A stretch of 64,000 nucleotides of DNA from JANQQJ01 sp046290575 (GTDB taxonomy: Bacteria; Pseudomonadota; Alphaproteobacteria; SMXS01). This document shows, piece by piece, positions 51,908-59,699 of this stretch (positions are counted from its first letter, which is position 1; each line of letters begins with the position of its first letter). Made by a program: the position numbers and the translations under genes. Under the pieces are notes generated by a model. The model had not been told where the DNA came from. It did not search any database and saw only the letters and a list, made by a program, of their open reading frames with translations. The DNA lies in assembly GCA_046290575.1 (NCBI GenBank), contig JBKAGX010000001.1:186001-250000 (forward strand), given 5' to 3'.

Positions 51908-53078
51908 GGGCATCGCGCTCACGGCCCTGCCGGCGCATGCCGAGTTCGAGTGGGAGCTAGAAGGCAATATCGAGGCGGAGCTGCGGCTGTTCCCCAACGA
52001 TGTCGAAGGCGGCATGCGCAAGGATGCCAACGTTTCGCTGTCGATTGATCCGATTGCCGAATTGTTCTTCGGCCGCGATCATAGCATCACCATAAACCCG
52101 TATTTCCGCATCGATCAGAACGACGGCCGCCGCACGCATTTTGATGTGCGCCAGCTTAAATGGATTGGCGTGTTCGATAATCTGGAAGTCCGGGTCGGTT
52201 TCGACAAGGTGTTCTGGGGTGTGACGGAGTCCGTCCATCTGGTCGATATCGTCAATCAGGATGACGGGGTCGAAGATGTGGACGGGGAAGACAAGCTCGG
52301 CCAGCCGCTGGTCTCGCTCTCCTATGTGACCGATTTCGGGACGTTTACCGGAATCATCATGCCCTATTTCCGCGAACGGACCTTTCCCGGGCGGGATGGC
52401 CGGCCCCGCGCACCGCTGTTTGTCGACACCAAGCAGGATTTCAACGCCACCGGATCGAACAACTGGCACCCGGATTTCGCGCTGCGCTATGCGCATACGT
52501 TCAGTGTGATCGATCTGGGCGTCAGCTATTTCGACGGCATCAGCCGCGATCCGATGCTGCTGCCCGGCGTGGGAGAGACCGGCGACCCGGTGCTGATCCC
52601 CTTCTATGACAAGATCAATCAGATCGGCGTCGATCTCCAGGCCACCGTCGATGCCTGGCTGCTGAAATTCGAGGGCATCACGGTCAATGGCCGCAATCAG
52701 GACCGGTCCTGGTCGTTCGGCGCCGGTTTCGAATACACCTTTTATCAGGTGTTCGAGTCCGACGCCGATATCGGCATTCTGGTCGAATATCTGTGGGACA
52801 GCCGCGGCAGCGCGGCCCCCACGCCGTTCGAAAGCGATCTGTTCTTCGGGCTGCGCTGGGAAGGCAATGACGAACAGACCACCCGCGTGCTGGGCGGGGT
52901 GATTTTCGACCTTGATACCGGCACCAAGAATGTCTTCATCGAGGCCAGCCGCCGTCTGGGCGACCGTTGGCGGATTACCGTCGATGCGCGGTTCTCCATC
53001 GATGTGTCACCCACCGATCCGACCTTCCCCTTCCGCGAAGATGATTTCGTTCAGGTCCGGCTGGCACGGTTTTTTTAG
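51855..53078 (+). CDS. outer membrane beta-barrel protein of the exporter operon (repeat-derived signal peptide)
   Basis: About 407 residues from the ATG at 51855; ATGs at 51873 and 51891 are alternatives. The signal peptide is VAMLLAMTGIALTALPAHA, cut before EFEWEL, and the N-terminal part of it (through AMT) is encoded by the right arm of the palindromic repeat. The mature part alternates short polar and aromatic strands and closes with VRLARFF, the terminal aromatic of outer membrane proteins. It resembles unnamed DUF1302-like barrels. It follows the LolA-like gene and with the exporter forms a three-gene unit. There is no obvious ribosome-binding site outside the repeat. Confidence 0.78.
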   Translation: MTCLSKMDCFVAMLLAMTGIALTALPAHAEFEWELEGNIEAELRLFPNDVEGGMRKDANVSLSIDPIAELFFGRDHSITINPYFRIDQNDGRRTHFDVRQLKWIGVFDNLEVRVGFDKVFWGVTESVHLVDIVNQDDGVEDVDGEDKLGQPLVSLSYVTDFGTFTGIIMPYFRERTFPGRDGRPRAPLFVDTKQDFNATGSNNWHPDFALRYAHTFSVIDLGVSYFDGISRDPMLLPGVGETGDPVLIPFYDKINQIGVDLQATVDAWLLKFEGITVNGRNQDRSWSFGAGFEYTFYQVFESDADIGILVEYLWDSRGSAAPTPFESDLFFGLRWEGNDEQTTRVLGGVIFDLDTGTKNVFIEASRRLGDRWRITVDARFSIDVSPTDPTFPFREDDFVQVRLARFF

Positions 53079-53171
53079 CCACATTTGAGGGGATACAACC
53101 GCAGGGCGCTTTGACCGCGCCTTCCTTCGCCCTAAGATGCCTGGACTGTTTTATTGTTTTCCGGGATGTCC

Positions 53172-54686
53172 ATGACCGCACATGTTCGCACCGTCGCGTT
53201 TATCGGCATCGACGCGCGGCCGGTTGAAGTGCAGGTGCAGGTTGCCGGCGGCATGCCCGCGTTCTCTGTGGTTGGCCTGCCGGACAAGGCGGTCGCCGAA
53301 TCGCGGGAGCGGGTGCGCGGCGCGCTCAACGCGGTCGGCCTGTCGCTGCCACCCAAACGCATCACGGTCAATCTGGCGCCCGCCGATCTGCCCAAGGAAG
53401 GCAGCCATTTCGACCTGCCCATTGCGCTGGGCATGCTGGGCGCAATGGATGTGCTGCCTGCTGACGCAACAGACGGCTATGCCGTGGTGGGAGAGATGGG
53501 CCTTGATGGCTCGATCACGGCGGTGAATGGCGTACTGCTCGCCGCACTGAAAGCCGGCGAAGAGGGGCTTGGGTTGATCTGCCCCGCCGCGTGCGGGCCC
53601 GAAGCTGCCTGGGCAGGGTCGGTCGAGGTGGTGGCCGCGCCCAATCTGATCTCGCTGGTCAATCATCTCAAAGGCACGCAGGTGCTGTCCCCGCCGGAAC
53701 CGGCCATGGTCGAAGAAGTTGGCCCCCTGCCCGACCTGAAAGACATCAAAGGGCAGGAGGCGGCCAAGCGTGCGCTCGAAGTGGCCGCGGCGGGCGGGCA
53801 TAATCTGCTGATGGTGGGGCCGCCGGGGTCTGGCAAGAGCATGTTGGCGGCGCGCCTGCCCAGCCTGTTACCGCCGCTTGCCCCGGCCGAAGCGCTGGAA
53901 GTCTCGATGATTGCCTCAATTGCCGGGCAGCTGGAGGGTGGCCGGATTTCGAAGCGCCGTCCGTTCCGGTCGCCGCATCATTCCGCCTCGATGGCCGCGC
54001 TGGTCGGCGGGGGGCTCAAAGTGCGCCCGGGCGAGGTGTCGCTGGCGCATAATGGCGTGCTGTTTCTTGATGAACTGCCGGAGTTTTCCCGCCAGGTGCT
54101 TGATAGTCTGCGCCAGCCGCTCGAAGCAGGCCGGGTGATGGTCGCACGCGCCAATGCGCATGTGGACTACCCGGCGCGGGTTCAGCTTGTGGCGGCGATG
54201 AATCCCTGCCGATGCGGCTATTTGGGGGATGCTGAACTGGCCTGCAACCGGGCCCCGAAATGCGGCATCGATTATCAGGGCAAGATTTCCGGTCCGCTTT
54301 ATGACCGTATCGATCTGCAGGTGGAGGTGCCGGCGGTTTCCGCGGCGGACCTGACGCTGCCGCCGGCGGCCGAAGGCTCAGCCGAGGTGGCATCCCGTGT
54401 CATCAGGGCACGTGGCATTCAGACCGAACGCTATGCGGCGCTCGATCCAGCCGTCCGCTGCAACGCACAGGCCGATGGAGAATTGCTGGAGCAGGTCGCC
54501 GCACCGGACGACGCAGGCCGCGACCTTCTTAAAGAGGCGACCGAACGCCTGCGCCTGTCGGCGCGCGGCTATCACCGGGTGTTGCGCGTGGCGCGGACCC
54601 TAAGCGACCTGGCCGGGGCGGAGGCTGTCTCCCGCAGCGCCATTGCCGAGGCCCTCTCCTACAGGCGGTTCACCATTCAGCGCTGA
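53172..54686 (+). CDS. comM: ComM/YifB-type Mg-chelatase-like AAA+ ATPase
   Basis: 504 residues. The N-terminal LonC-like domain begins FIGIDARPVEVQVQVAGGMPAFSVVGLPDKAV. The AAA+ core has Walker A MVGPPGSGKSMLA (about residues 216-228), LAHNGVLFLDELPEF as Walker B, and the zinc-like NPCRCGYLGD segment. ComM is a helicase for branch migration during natural transformation, while YifB in general is widespread, so a role in DNA uptake is not proven. Its last 87 bases overlap the convergent ATPase gene. Confidence 0.95.
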   Translation: MTAHVRTVAFIGIDARPVEVQVQVAGGMPAFSVVGLPDKAVAESRERVRGALNAVGLSLPPKRITVNLAPADLPKEGSHFDLPIALGMLGAMDVLPADATDGYAVVGEMGLDGSITAVNGVLLAALKAGEEGLGLICPAACGPEAAWAGSVEVVAAPNLISLVNHLKGTQVLSPPEPAMVEEVGPLPDLKDIKGQEAAKRALEVAAAGGHNLLMVGPPGSGKSMLAARLPSLLPPLAPAEALEVSMIASIAGQLEGGRISKRRPFRSPHHSASMAALVGGGLKVRPGEVSLAHNGVLFLDELPEFSRQVLDSLRQPLEAGRVMVARANAHVDYPARVQLVAAMNPCRCGYLGDAELACNRAPKCGIDYQGKISGPLYDRIDLQVEVPAVSAADLTLPPAAEGSAEVASRVIRARGIQTERYAALDPAVRCNAQADGELLEQVAAPDDAGRDLLKEATERLRLSARGYHRVLRVARTLSDLAGAEAVSRSAIAEALSYRRFTIQR

Positions 54687-56207
54687 TGGGGTCGCCGCCG
54701 CGCCGTTTCCGGCGCTGCCAGAGCGCTGACGGTATTCCTCCGATAGCCCTGCAAGGCGGGTGGCGTCATCTGCGTTCGAGGTCAGATTACGCAGCGCATA
54801 AAGCACAAAATCCCTTCGCAGCTCCGGTTCGACACCGTGATAGCGGCAAATGTCGATCACCCTGTCGATGATGAAGCCGGGTTGATAGTTTGCGGGTGGT
54901 TTGCCGTTCTTGTCGTAATAGACGTCATAGATGAACGGAATCAGATCGTCGGGCAGCTCAACACCTTTGACCTTGGCGATGATGCCGAAGATTTTTTCGT
55001 ACATCCTGCGTGACGGATTGCCGATCTCAACCTTGTAGGGAATCCGGCGCAGAAAGGCATCGTCCATCAGATCGTCGGGCACCAGGTTGGTCGAGAAGAT
55101 CAGCAGTTCGTCGAACGGTACCTGCAAGGTCTGCCCGGTGGCGAGCGTCAAATAGTCGACCCGTTTTTCCAGCGGGATGATCCAGCGGTTCAGCAGGTCG
55201 GTGGGTTCGACCTGCTGCCGCCCGAAATCGTCGATCAGGAAAACACCGTTGATCGCCTTCACATGCAGGGGCGCTTCATAGAATTTGGCGGTATCGTTAT
55301 AGATGAAGTCCAGCATGTCGAGCGAGAGCTCGCCGCCCGCGACGACGACGGGCCTGAAACACGGGACCCACCTTGTATCCAGTGATTCTGACCGGCGCTT
55401 CACCAGCGACCGGCCGCTTGCCTGCTCTTCTTCGTCGACGCGGCGATGCAGGGTGGGGTCGTAGACCTTGATGATCTGGCCCTCGATCTCAACGGCATGA
55501 GGGATGAACACCACTGTTTTAAACGCCCTGGCCACCCCTTCGGCGATGGTCGTCTTGCCGTTTCCCGGCGGGCCGTAGATCAGGATGGAGCGGCCTGAGT
55601 TGACGGCTGGCCCCAGTTCGTCAATGAACCCATCCTGCAATACCAGATCCGAAAGGCTCTCGGTCAGGCTGGCCGGGTTGATTGGGTCGATCATAATGGA
55701 CTGGCGCTTGATCTGTGCGATCCAGTCGTCAAATGGCACGGGTGCCGGGCCAACATACTGGTTCGAGTCCAGCGCCTCGAGAGCCCAGTCACGCCCCTTG
55801 CCGGTCAGCCCGTAGCGGATTTCGGCACTGTCGCCTCCGGTCAAGGACGCGGACCCCTTCATCTGAATCAACTCACGTTCGCGCATCGCCTCGGTCAGGT
55901 CGGCGCAAACCTTCCCGGGTAACGCGGTTGCGTCCTCCAGCTCCCGGGTCGTTTCCAGGCCCAGGGAATGAATCAGTTTCAATACATGACCCAGCAGCAG
56001 ATTGGGGTTAAGGCCGGTGTCGCCAATGGCACCGGGCGGTTGCGGGAAATAGCTTAAGGCATCATCCAGCTGGCTCTGGGTCAGCGCCCCCGCGGCGAGC
56101 AGATGTTCGCCAAGCTTGCCGCCCTGTTCGCGCTGTCGTTTCAGCCCGTCGAACAGCTCTTCCTCGGTGATAATGTTCCGCGCTACCAGAAATTCCCCAA
56201 GCCTCAT
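54600..56207 (-). CDS. AAA family ATPase with N-terminal MshEN-type domain
   Basis: 535 residues. The N-terminal RLGEFLVARNIITEEELFDGLKRQ (residues 2-25) and KLGEHLLAAGALTQSQLDDAL (about 31-51) match the repeat pattern of MshEN, the c-di-GMP-binding domain of type II secretion and pilus ATPases. The ATPase core has Walker A LIYGPPGNGKTTIAEG and Walker B GVFLIDDFGR, with later helical AAA lid sequences. No secretion or pilus gene lies nearby. The tail, rich in Gly, Ala and Pro, is antisense to the end of comM. GGAGCACTGCG precedes the ATG. Confidence 0.82.
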   Translation of the reverse strand: MRLGEFLVARNIITEEELFDGLKRQREQGGKLGEHLLAAGALTQSQLDDALSYFPQPPGAIGDTGLNPNLLLGHVLKLIHSLGLETTRELEDATALPGKVCADLTEAMRERELIQMKGSASLTGGDSAEIRYGLTGKGRDWALEALDSNQYVGPAPVPFDDWIAQIKRQSIMIDPINPASLTESLSDLVLQDGFIDELGPAVNSGRSILIYGPPGNGKTTIAEGVARAFKTVVFIPHAVEIEGQIIKVYDPTLHRRVDEEEQASGRSLVKRRSESLDTRWVPCFRPVVVAGGELSLDMLDFIYNDTAKFYEAPLHVKAINGVFLIDDFGRQQVEPTDLLNRWIIPLEKRVDYLTLATGQTLQVPFDELLIFSTNLVPDDLMDDAFLRRIPYKVEIGNPSRRMYEKIFGIIAKVKGVELPDDLIPFIYDVYYDKNGKPPANYQPGFIIDRVIDICRYHGVEPELRRDFVLYALRNLTSNADDATRLAGLSEEYRQRSGSAGNGAAATPSALNGEPPVGEGLGNGAAGDSLRPGQVA

Positions 56208-56638
56208 CGCAGTGCTCCTTGCTGTTGGATCGGCGGTGTCCGAAAGACAGACAGTCGCCGGGCCGTCCGTGGGTCAGGCCGGCAAAAAGCAGCAAACGCA
56301 AAAAGGCGCGGCGCGCGCTGGCGCCCCGTCACGGGATGGGCATGTGTGTTGGCCATTGCCATCCAAGGGTCCTTTCGATAGCCCCGCTGCCTGCCCGAAA
56401 CAATCCGGGGTTAGGCCGGTGGCTTTGCGCCCCGCCCTTCCGGACGGTTTGCCATTTTCGTCGACTTGACACGGAATATTACCCAATAGGGTAATTTCAT
56501 GCACGTTAAGAATTGTGGGTAGTGTTTCCAACAGATTGAAATAACTTTGAAATTTCAATTATTGTTTGGTTTTGGGGCATGTTTGCATATGCATCCTGTT
56601 AATGGCCATGCTGCGCCGTGTCGCGTAAGCTGGATCGG
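56208..56638. other. 431-bp divergent gap between the ATPase and AmpG-type genes
   Basis: No gene was found. The left two thirds are GC-rich; from about 56460 it turns AT-rich and holds the operator-like palindrome at 56478, a second short palindrome TTGAAATTTCAA at 56547-56558, and further A/T runs. It is the only gap over 300 bases in the window and is probably a divergent promoter region for both genes. Confidence 0.6.
56466..56495 (+). promoter_or_regulatory. promoter with ATTACCC-N4-GGGTAAT operator
   Basis: TTGACA at 56466-56471 makes a full -35 box, and about 18 bases on, GGTAAT serves as a weak -10. A perfect 18-base palindrome (56478-56495) covers the spacer and the -10, so a bound repressor would block this promoter. 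It points toward the AmpG-type gene. No adjacent regulator was seen. Confidence 0.5.
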
Positions 56639-58045
56639 ATGACATCGCCTGCCGCTTATGTTTTGCCAAACCGCTGGGTGGATCGGCTCGGCGCCACGGC
56701 GGTATATGCCGAGCGCCGGGTTGCGCTGTTTTTTCTGTTCGGTTTTTCGTCAGGCCTGCCCCTGGCACTGTCCTTCGGAACGCTAAGCTATTGGTTGACC
56801 CAGGTCGGCACGTCGAAGGGCGAAATCGGGCTGTTTGCCCTGCTAACCGTCCCTTATGCGTTCAAATTCGTCTGGGCGCCTTTCATCGATCGGTTGCCTT
56901 TTCCCGTCTTGACGCGACTGCTGGGACGCCGCCGCGGCTGGATGCTTGCCATGCAGATCGGCCTGATTTTATCGATCGGATTCGTGGGATTCTGCGACCC
57001 GGTCCCTGGCAATCTGTTGCCGGTTGCGTTGGGTGCGTTGGCGATTGCCTTTTTCTCTGCCAGTCAGGATATCGTCATCGACGCCCACCGGGTGGAATTG
57101 CTCGATCTGGAACAGCAAGGCGCCGGGGCCGGGGCTTATCAGATCGGCTATCGGATCGCGATGCTGGTCTCCGGCGGCGGCGCGCTGATCATTGCCGGTC
57201 TGGGCGCTTCGGGGGCTGACTCCGTTGGAAATTGGGAGGCGGCGTACAGTGTTATGGCGGTCCTGATGCTTGTCGGTGTTCTGGCGGTCTTGCTCAGCCC
57301 GGAACCGGCACAACAGGATTCTGACGATGCGCAGGTCAGACGGCAACAGGCTGAGGCCTATTTGAAATCACGCCCCAGGCTACAGGGTTTCCTGGGCGAG
57401 GTTTTGGCCTGGCTCTATGTATCGGCTGTGGCGCCCTTTTTGGAGTTCATGCAGAAATCTGGCTGGTTCGTCATCCTGGCCTTCGTCTTGTTCTATAAAT
57501 TTGGCGACACGCTGGCGTCGATGATGACCGGTCCGTTCTACCTGGAACATGGGTTTTCGCTGGAAGCGGTCGGTCTGATTTCCAAACCGGTTGGAATTAC
57601 AGCCACCATTTTTGGCGCGGTGTTGGCCGGCGTCATGGTCTACCGGCTGGGCATCATCAAGTCATTGTGGATTTGCGGCATCGCCCAGCTGGTCTCGAAT
57701 TTCATGTTTGTCATCCTGGCGTCCGTGGGCCCCGATCCGTGGATGTTGGGCTTTACAGTGGCAATCGAGAACTTCGCCGGTGGTATGGGCGCGACCGCTT
57801 TCATGGCCTATATGGCGAGCCTTTGTAATGTGGCCTATACCGCGACCCAATATGCGTTGCTGACGTCATTGATGAGTGTCGGCCGCACGCTTTTTTCAGC
57901 CCCATCAGGGTTTCTGGCCGAAGCGGTCAGTTGGCCTGTGTTCTTCAGTCTTACCGTTGTTGCGGCGGTTCCTGGCCTTGTCCTGCTCTGGTGGGTAACC
58001 CGGCGCTTCTCTGAGGATGCTGAAAGAGCAGATAATCGATCATGA
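56639..58045 (+). CDS. AmpG-type MFS permease
   Basis: 468 residues with about 12 to 14 membrane spans. ALFFLFGFSSGLPLALSFGTLSYWL is the AmpG-like first span, VPYAFKFVWAPFIDRLPF carries the family-specific loop, and SASQDIVIDAHRVELL (about residues 150-165) is a strongly conserved AmpG motif. AmpG proteins import anhydro-muropeptides from peptidoglycan turnover. I chose the ATG at 56639; an upstream GTG at 56618 is possible. The PBP activator-like protein at 44720 is also in peptidoglycan-linked functions, but the two are not adjacent. Confidence 0.88.
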   Translation: MTSPAAYVLPNRWVDRLGATAVYAERRVALFFLFGFSSGLPLALSFGTLSYWLTQVGTSKGEIGLFALLTVPYAFKFVWAPFIDRLPFPVLTRLLGRRRGWMLAMQIGLILSIGFVGFCDPVPGNLLPVALGALAIAFFSASQDIVIDAHRVELLDLEQQGAGAGAYQIGYRIAMLVSGGGALIIAGLGASGADSVGNWEAAYSVMAVLMLVGVLAVLLSPEPAQQDSDDAQVRRQQAEAYLKSRPRLQGFLGEVLAWLYVSAVAPFLEFMQKSGWFVILAFVLFYKFGDTLASMMTGPFYLEHGFSLEAVGLISKPVGITATIFGAVLAGVMVYRLGIIKSLWICGIAQLVSNFMFVILASVGPDPWMLGFTVAIENFAGGMGATAFMAYMASLCNVAYTATQYALLTSLMSVGRTLFSAPSGFLAEAVSWPVFFSLTVVAAVPGLVLLWWVTRRFSEDAERADNRS

Positions 58046-58155
58046 TTTTGTCATCCACTTCCTCGCATTTGCTATGATAGTGTCTCGCGATTCGGCTCGC
58101 CGATCATTACGGGGGAGATGTCGTCATCTCTGTTTTAGCTACACGGCCGGCTTCC

Positions 58156-58935
58156 ATGGAAGTTCGCCTCGCTGCCGACGATCAGGAAATCCTAGCTGCT
58201 GAGCGGCTTCGTTACCGGGTTTTCTATGAAGAGCTGGGTGCCGTTCCGACGCCTGAGATGGCTGCTTCGAAGCGCGATTTCGACGAATTCGATCCGATCT
58301 GCGACCATCTTTTGGTAATCGATCACTCGCTGCCTGCAGATGAGGCCGTTGTCGGGACCTATCGCCTGCTGCGTGAAGAAGTCGCCTTGCAAAATGACGG
58401 CTTCTATTCGGCATCGGAATTCGATCTCAGCCCGCTTTTTGTTGGCCGTGACGAAAACACCTACCGGCAGCATGGTCAGTTTCTGGAGCTGGGCCGGTCC
58501 TGTGTCCGCGCCGAATATCGCTCCAATGCGACCATCCAGCTGCTCTGGAAGGGCATCGCAGAACACGTCTATATGCACAAGGTGTCATATCTGTTTGGCT
58601 GTGCGAGCCTTCCCGGCATTGATGTTAACCAACATGCGGAAGCCTTGTCCTACCTCTATCACAACTTCCGCGCGCCCGATGATCTGTGCGTGTATGCGGT
58701 GCCCTCACGGCACATCGAAATGAACCTGATGCCGGCAGAGCAAGTTCGCGAACGGGACGTGGTCAAGGCCTTGCCGCCGCTGATCAAAGGGTATCTTCGG
58801 GTGGGTGCTTATATAGGTGATGGCGCGGTGATCGACGAGCAATTCGGCACGACGGATGTGTTTGTCATTCAGTCGATTGCGCGGGTGCCGGACAAGTATT
58901 TTGCCCATCTTGCCCGGCGCGAACGTCCGGCCTGA
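58156..58935 (+). CDS. olsB: L-ornithine N(alpha)-acyltransferase OlsB
   Basis: 259 residues of the GNAT-like acyltransferase group. RLRYRVFYEELGA (about residues 18-30), VGTYRLLREEVALQNDGFYSASEFD (about 67-91), FLELGRSCVRAEYRS and LPPLIKGYLRVGAYIGDGAVIDEQFGTTDV match OlsB across the whole length. It transfers a 3-hydroxyacyl group from acyl carrier protein to ornithine, the first step in making ornithine membrane lipids. olsA is not beside it. A strong GGGGGAG site 38 bases upstream serves a six-codon reading frame (58118-58138), so the olsB start could be revised. Confidence 0.88.
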   Translation: MEVRLAADDQEILAAERLRYRVFYEELGAVPTPEMAASKRDFDEFDPICDHLLVIDHSLPADEAVVGTYRLLREEVALQNDGFYSASEFDLSPLFVGRDENTYRQHGQFLELGRSCVRAEYRSNATIQLLWKGIAEHVYMHKVSYLFGCASLPGIDVNQHAEALSYLYHNFRAPDDLCVYAVPSRHIEMNLMPAEQVRERDVVKALPPLIKGYLRVGAYIGDGAVIDEQFGTTDVFVIQSIARVPDKYFAHLARRERPA

Positions 58936-59616
58936 TTAGCTCCTGGTCCGTCGCCGTCGGTGCAGAACCAGCGCGCCGGTCCCGATCATCATCAGGCCCA
59001 GAAGGCCCGGTTCGGGTACGCCGGTGAACACCAGGCTGGCGAACAGCGCTTCTTGCGTGTTCGAGACCTGTCCGCTGAAATTGCGTGTGTCGGCTCTCAG
59101 CCGCAGCCGAACGAAAAACGGGTCATTGGCGATCACGGGGATCCTGATAATCTGCTGATCATCCGCTTCGGCGAAGGTGACAAAGGGGTCATCGTCCTCA
59201 TCAACATGGGCGAGTTGCGTGCCGCCCGCGTCATAAATCCGGACGGATTCAAAAAAGCGGCTGGGGTCGTTCACACCGTCAAGATCAAGATCCGTGAAGA
59301 TCAGGTTCAGGTCGTGCATGCCGGCTTCTGTGACATCAAACCGGAGGTAAAGGTCCATGCGGCCAACCCCGGGCGAGAAAGTCCCGCCACTCGTGCCGAC
59401 CCCGCCGACGCCATAGGTGCCAGCAAAGCCACCGCTTAACGGAATGAACATGCCGATTTCGCCCGTCGCGGCGTTATAGTTGCCGACGGCTGCTGACTGG
59501 CCGAATCCGGCGACGGGCACGCCAAGGGAAGGCAGTGCAGAAACCGGGGACGCACAGAAAACTAGTGCGGCAAAAATAACCGCGGTGGCGGTGTTGGCCG
59601 CCCAAATCCTAAACAC
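58936..59616 (-). CDS. PEP-CTERM sorted exported protein
   Basis: 226 residues. A signal peptide (AANTATAVIFAALVFCASPVSA) begins the protein, and the end VPEPGLLGLMMIGTGALVL followed by HRRRRTRS is a full PEP-CTERM tail: the Pro-Glu-Pro motif, a hydrophobic span and an Arg cluster. The mature region has no recognised domain. PEP-CTERM proteins are processed by an exosortase and often go to exopolysaccharide; none is encoded here, so it must lie elsewhere in the genome. It is convergent with olsB. Confidence 0.88.
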   Translation of the reverse strand: MFRIWAANTATAVIFAALVFCASPVSALPSLGVPVAGFGQSAAVGNYNAATGEIGMFIPLSGGFAGTYGVGGVGTSGGTFSPGVGRMDLYLRFDVTEAGMHDLNLIFTDLDLDGVNDPSRFFESVRIYDAGGTQLAHVDEDDDPFVTFAEADDQQIIRIPVIANDPFFVRLRLRADTRNFSGQVSNTQEALFASLVFTGVPEPGLLGLMMIGTGALVLHRRRRTRS

Positions 59617-59699
59617 AATTCTAACCTATGAGTGTTGACCTCAAGGTCTCATATATCCGATTCTTGATATATTTCAAATTTTATATGAATACGAAAAGA

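Noticed and set aside
58156..58935. PEP-CTERM/exosortase-associated acyltransferase
   Set aside because: The neighbouring PEP-CTERM gene suggested it, but the full-length match, especially the LPPLIKGYLRVGA and GTYRLLREEVAL segments, fits OlsB better.
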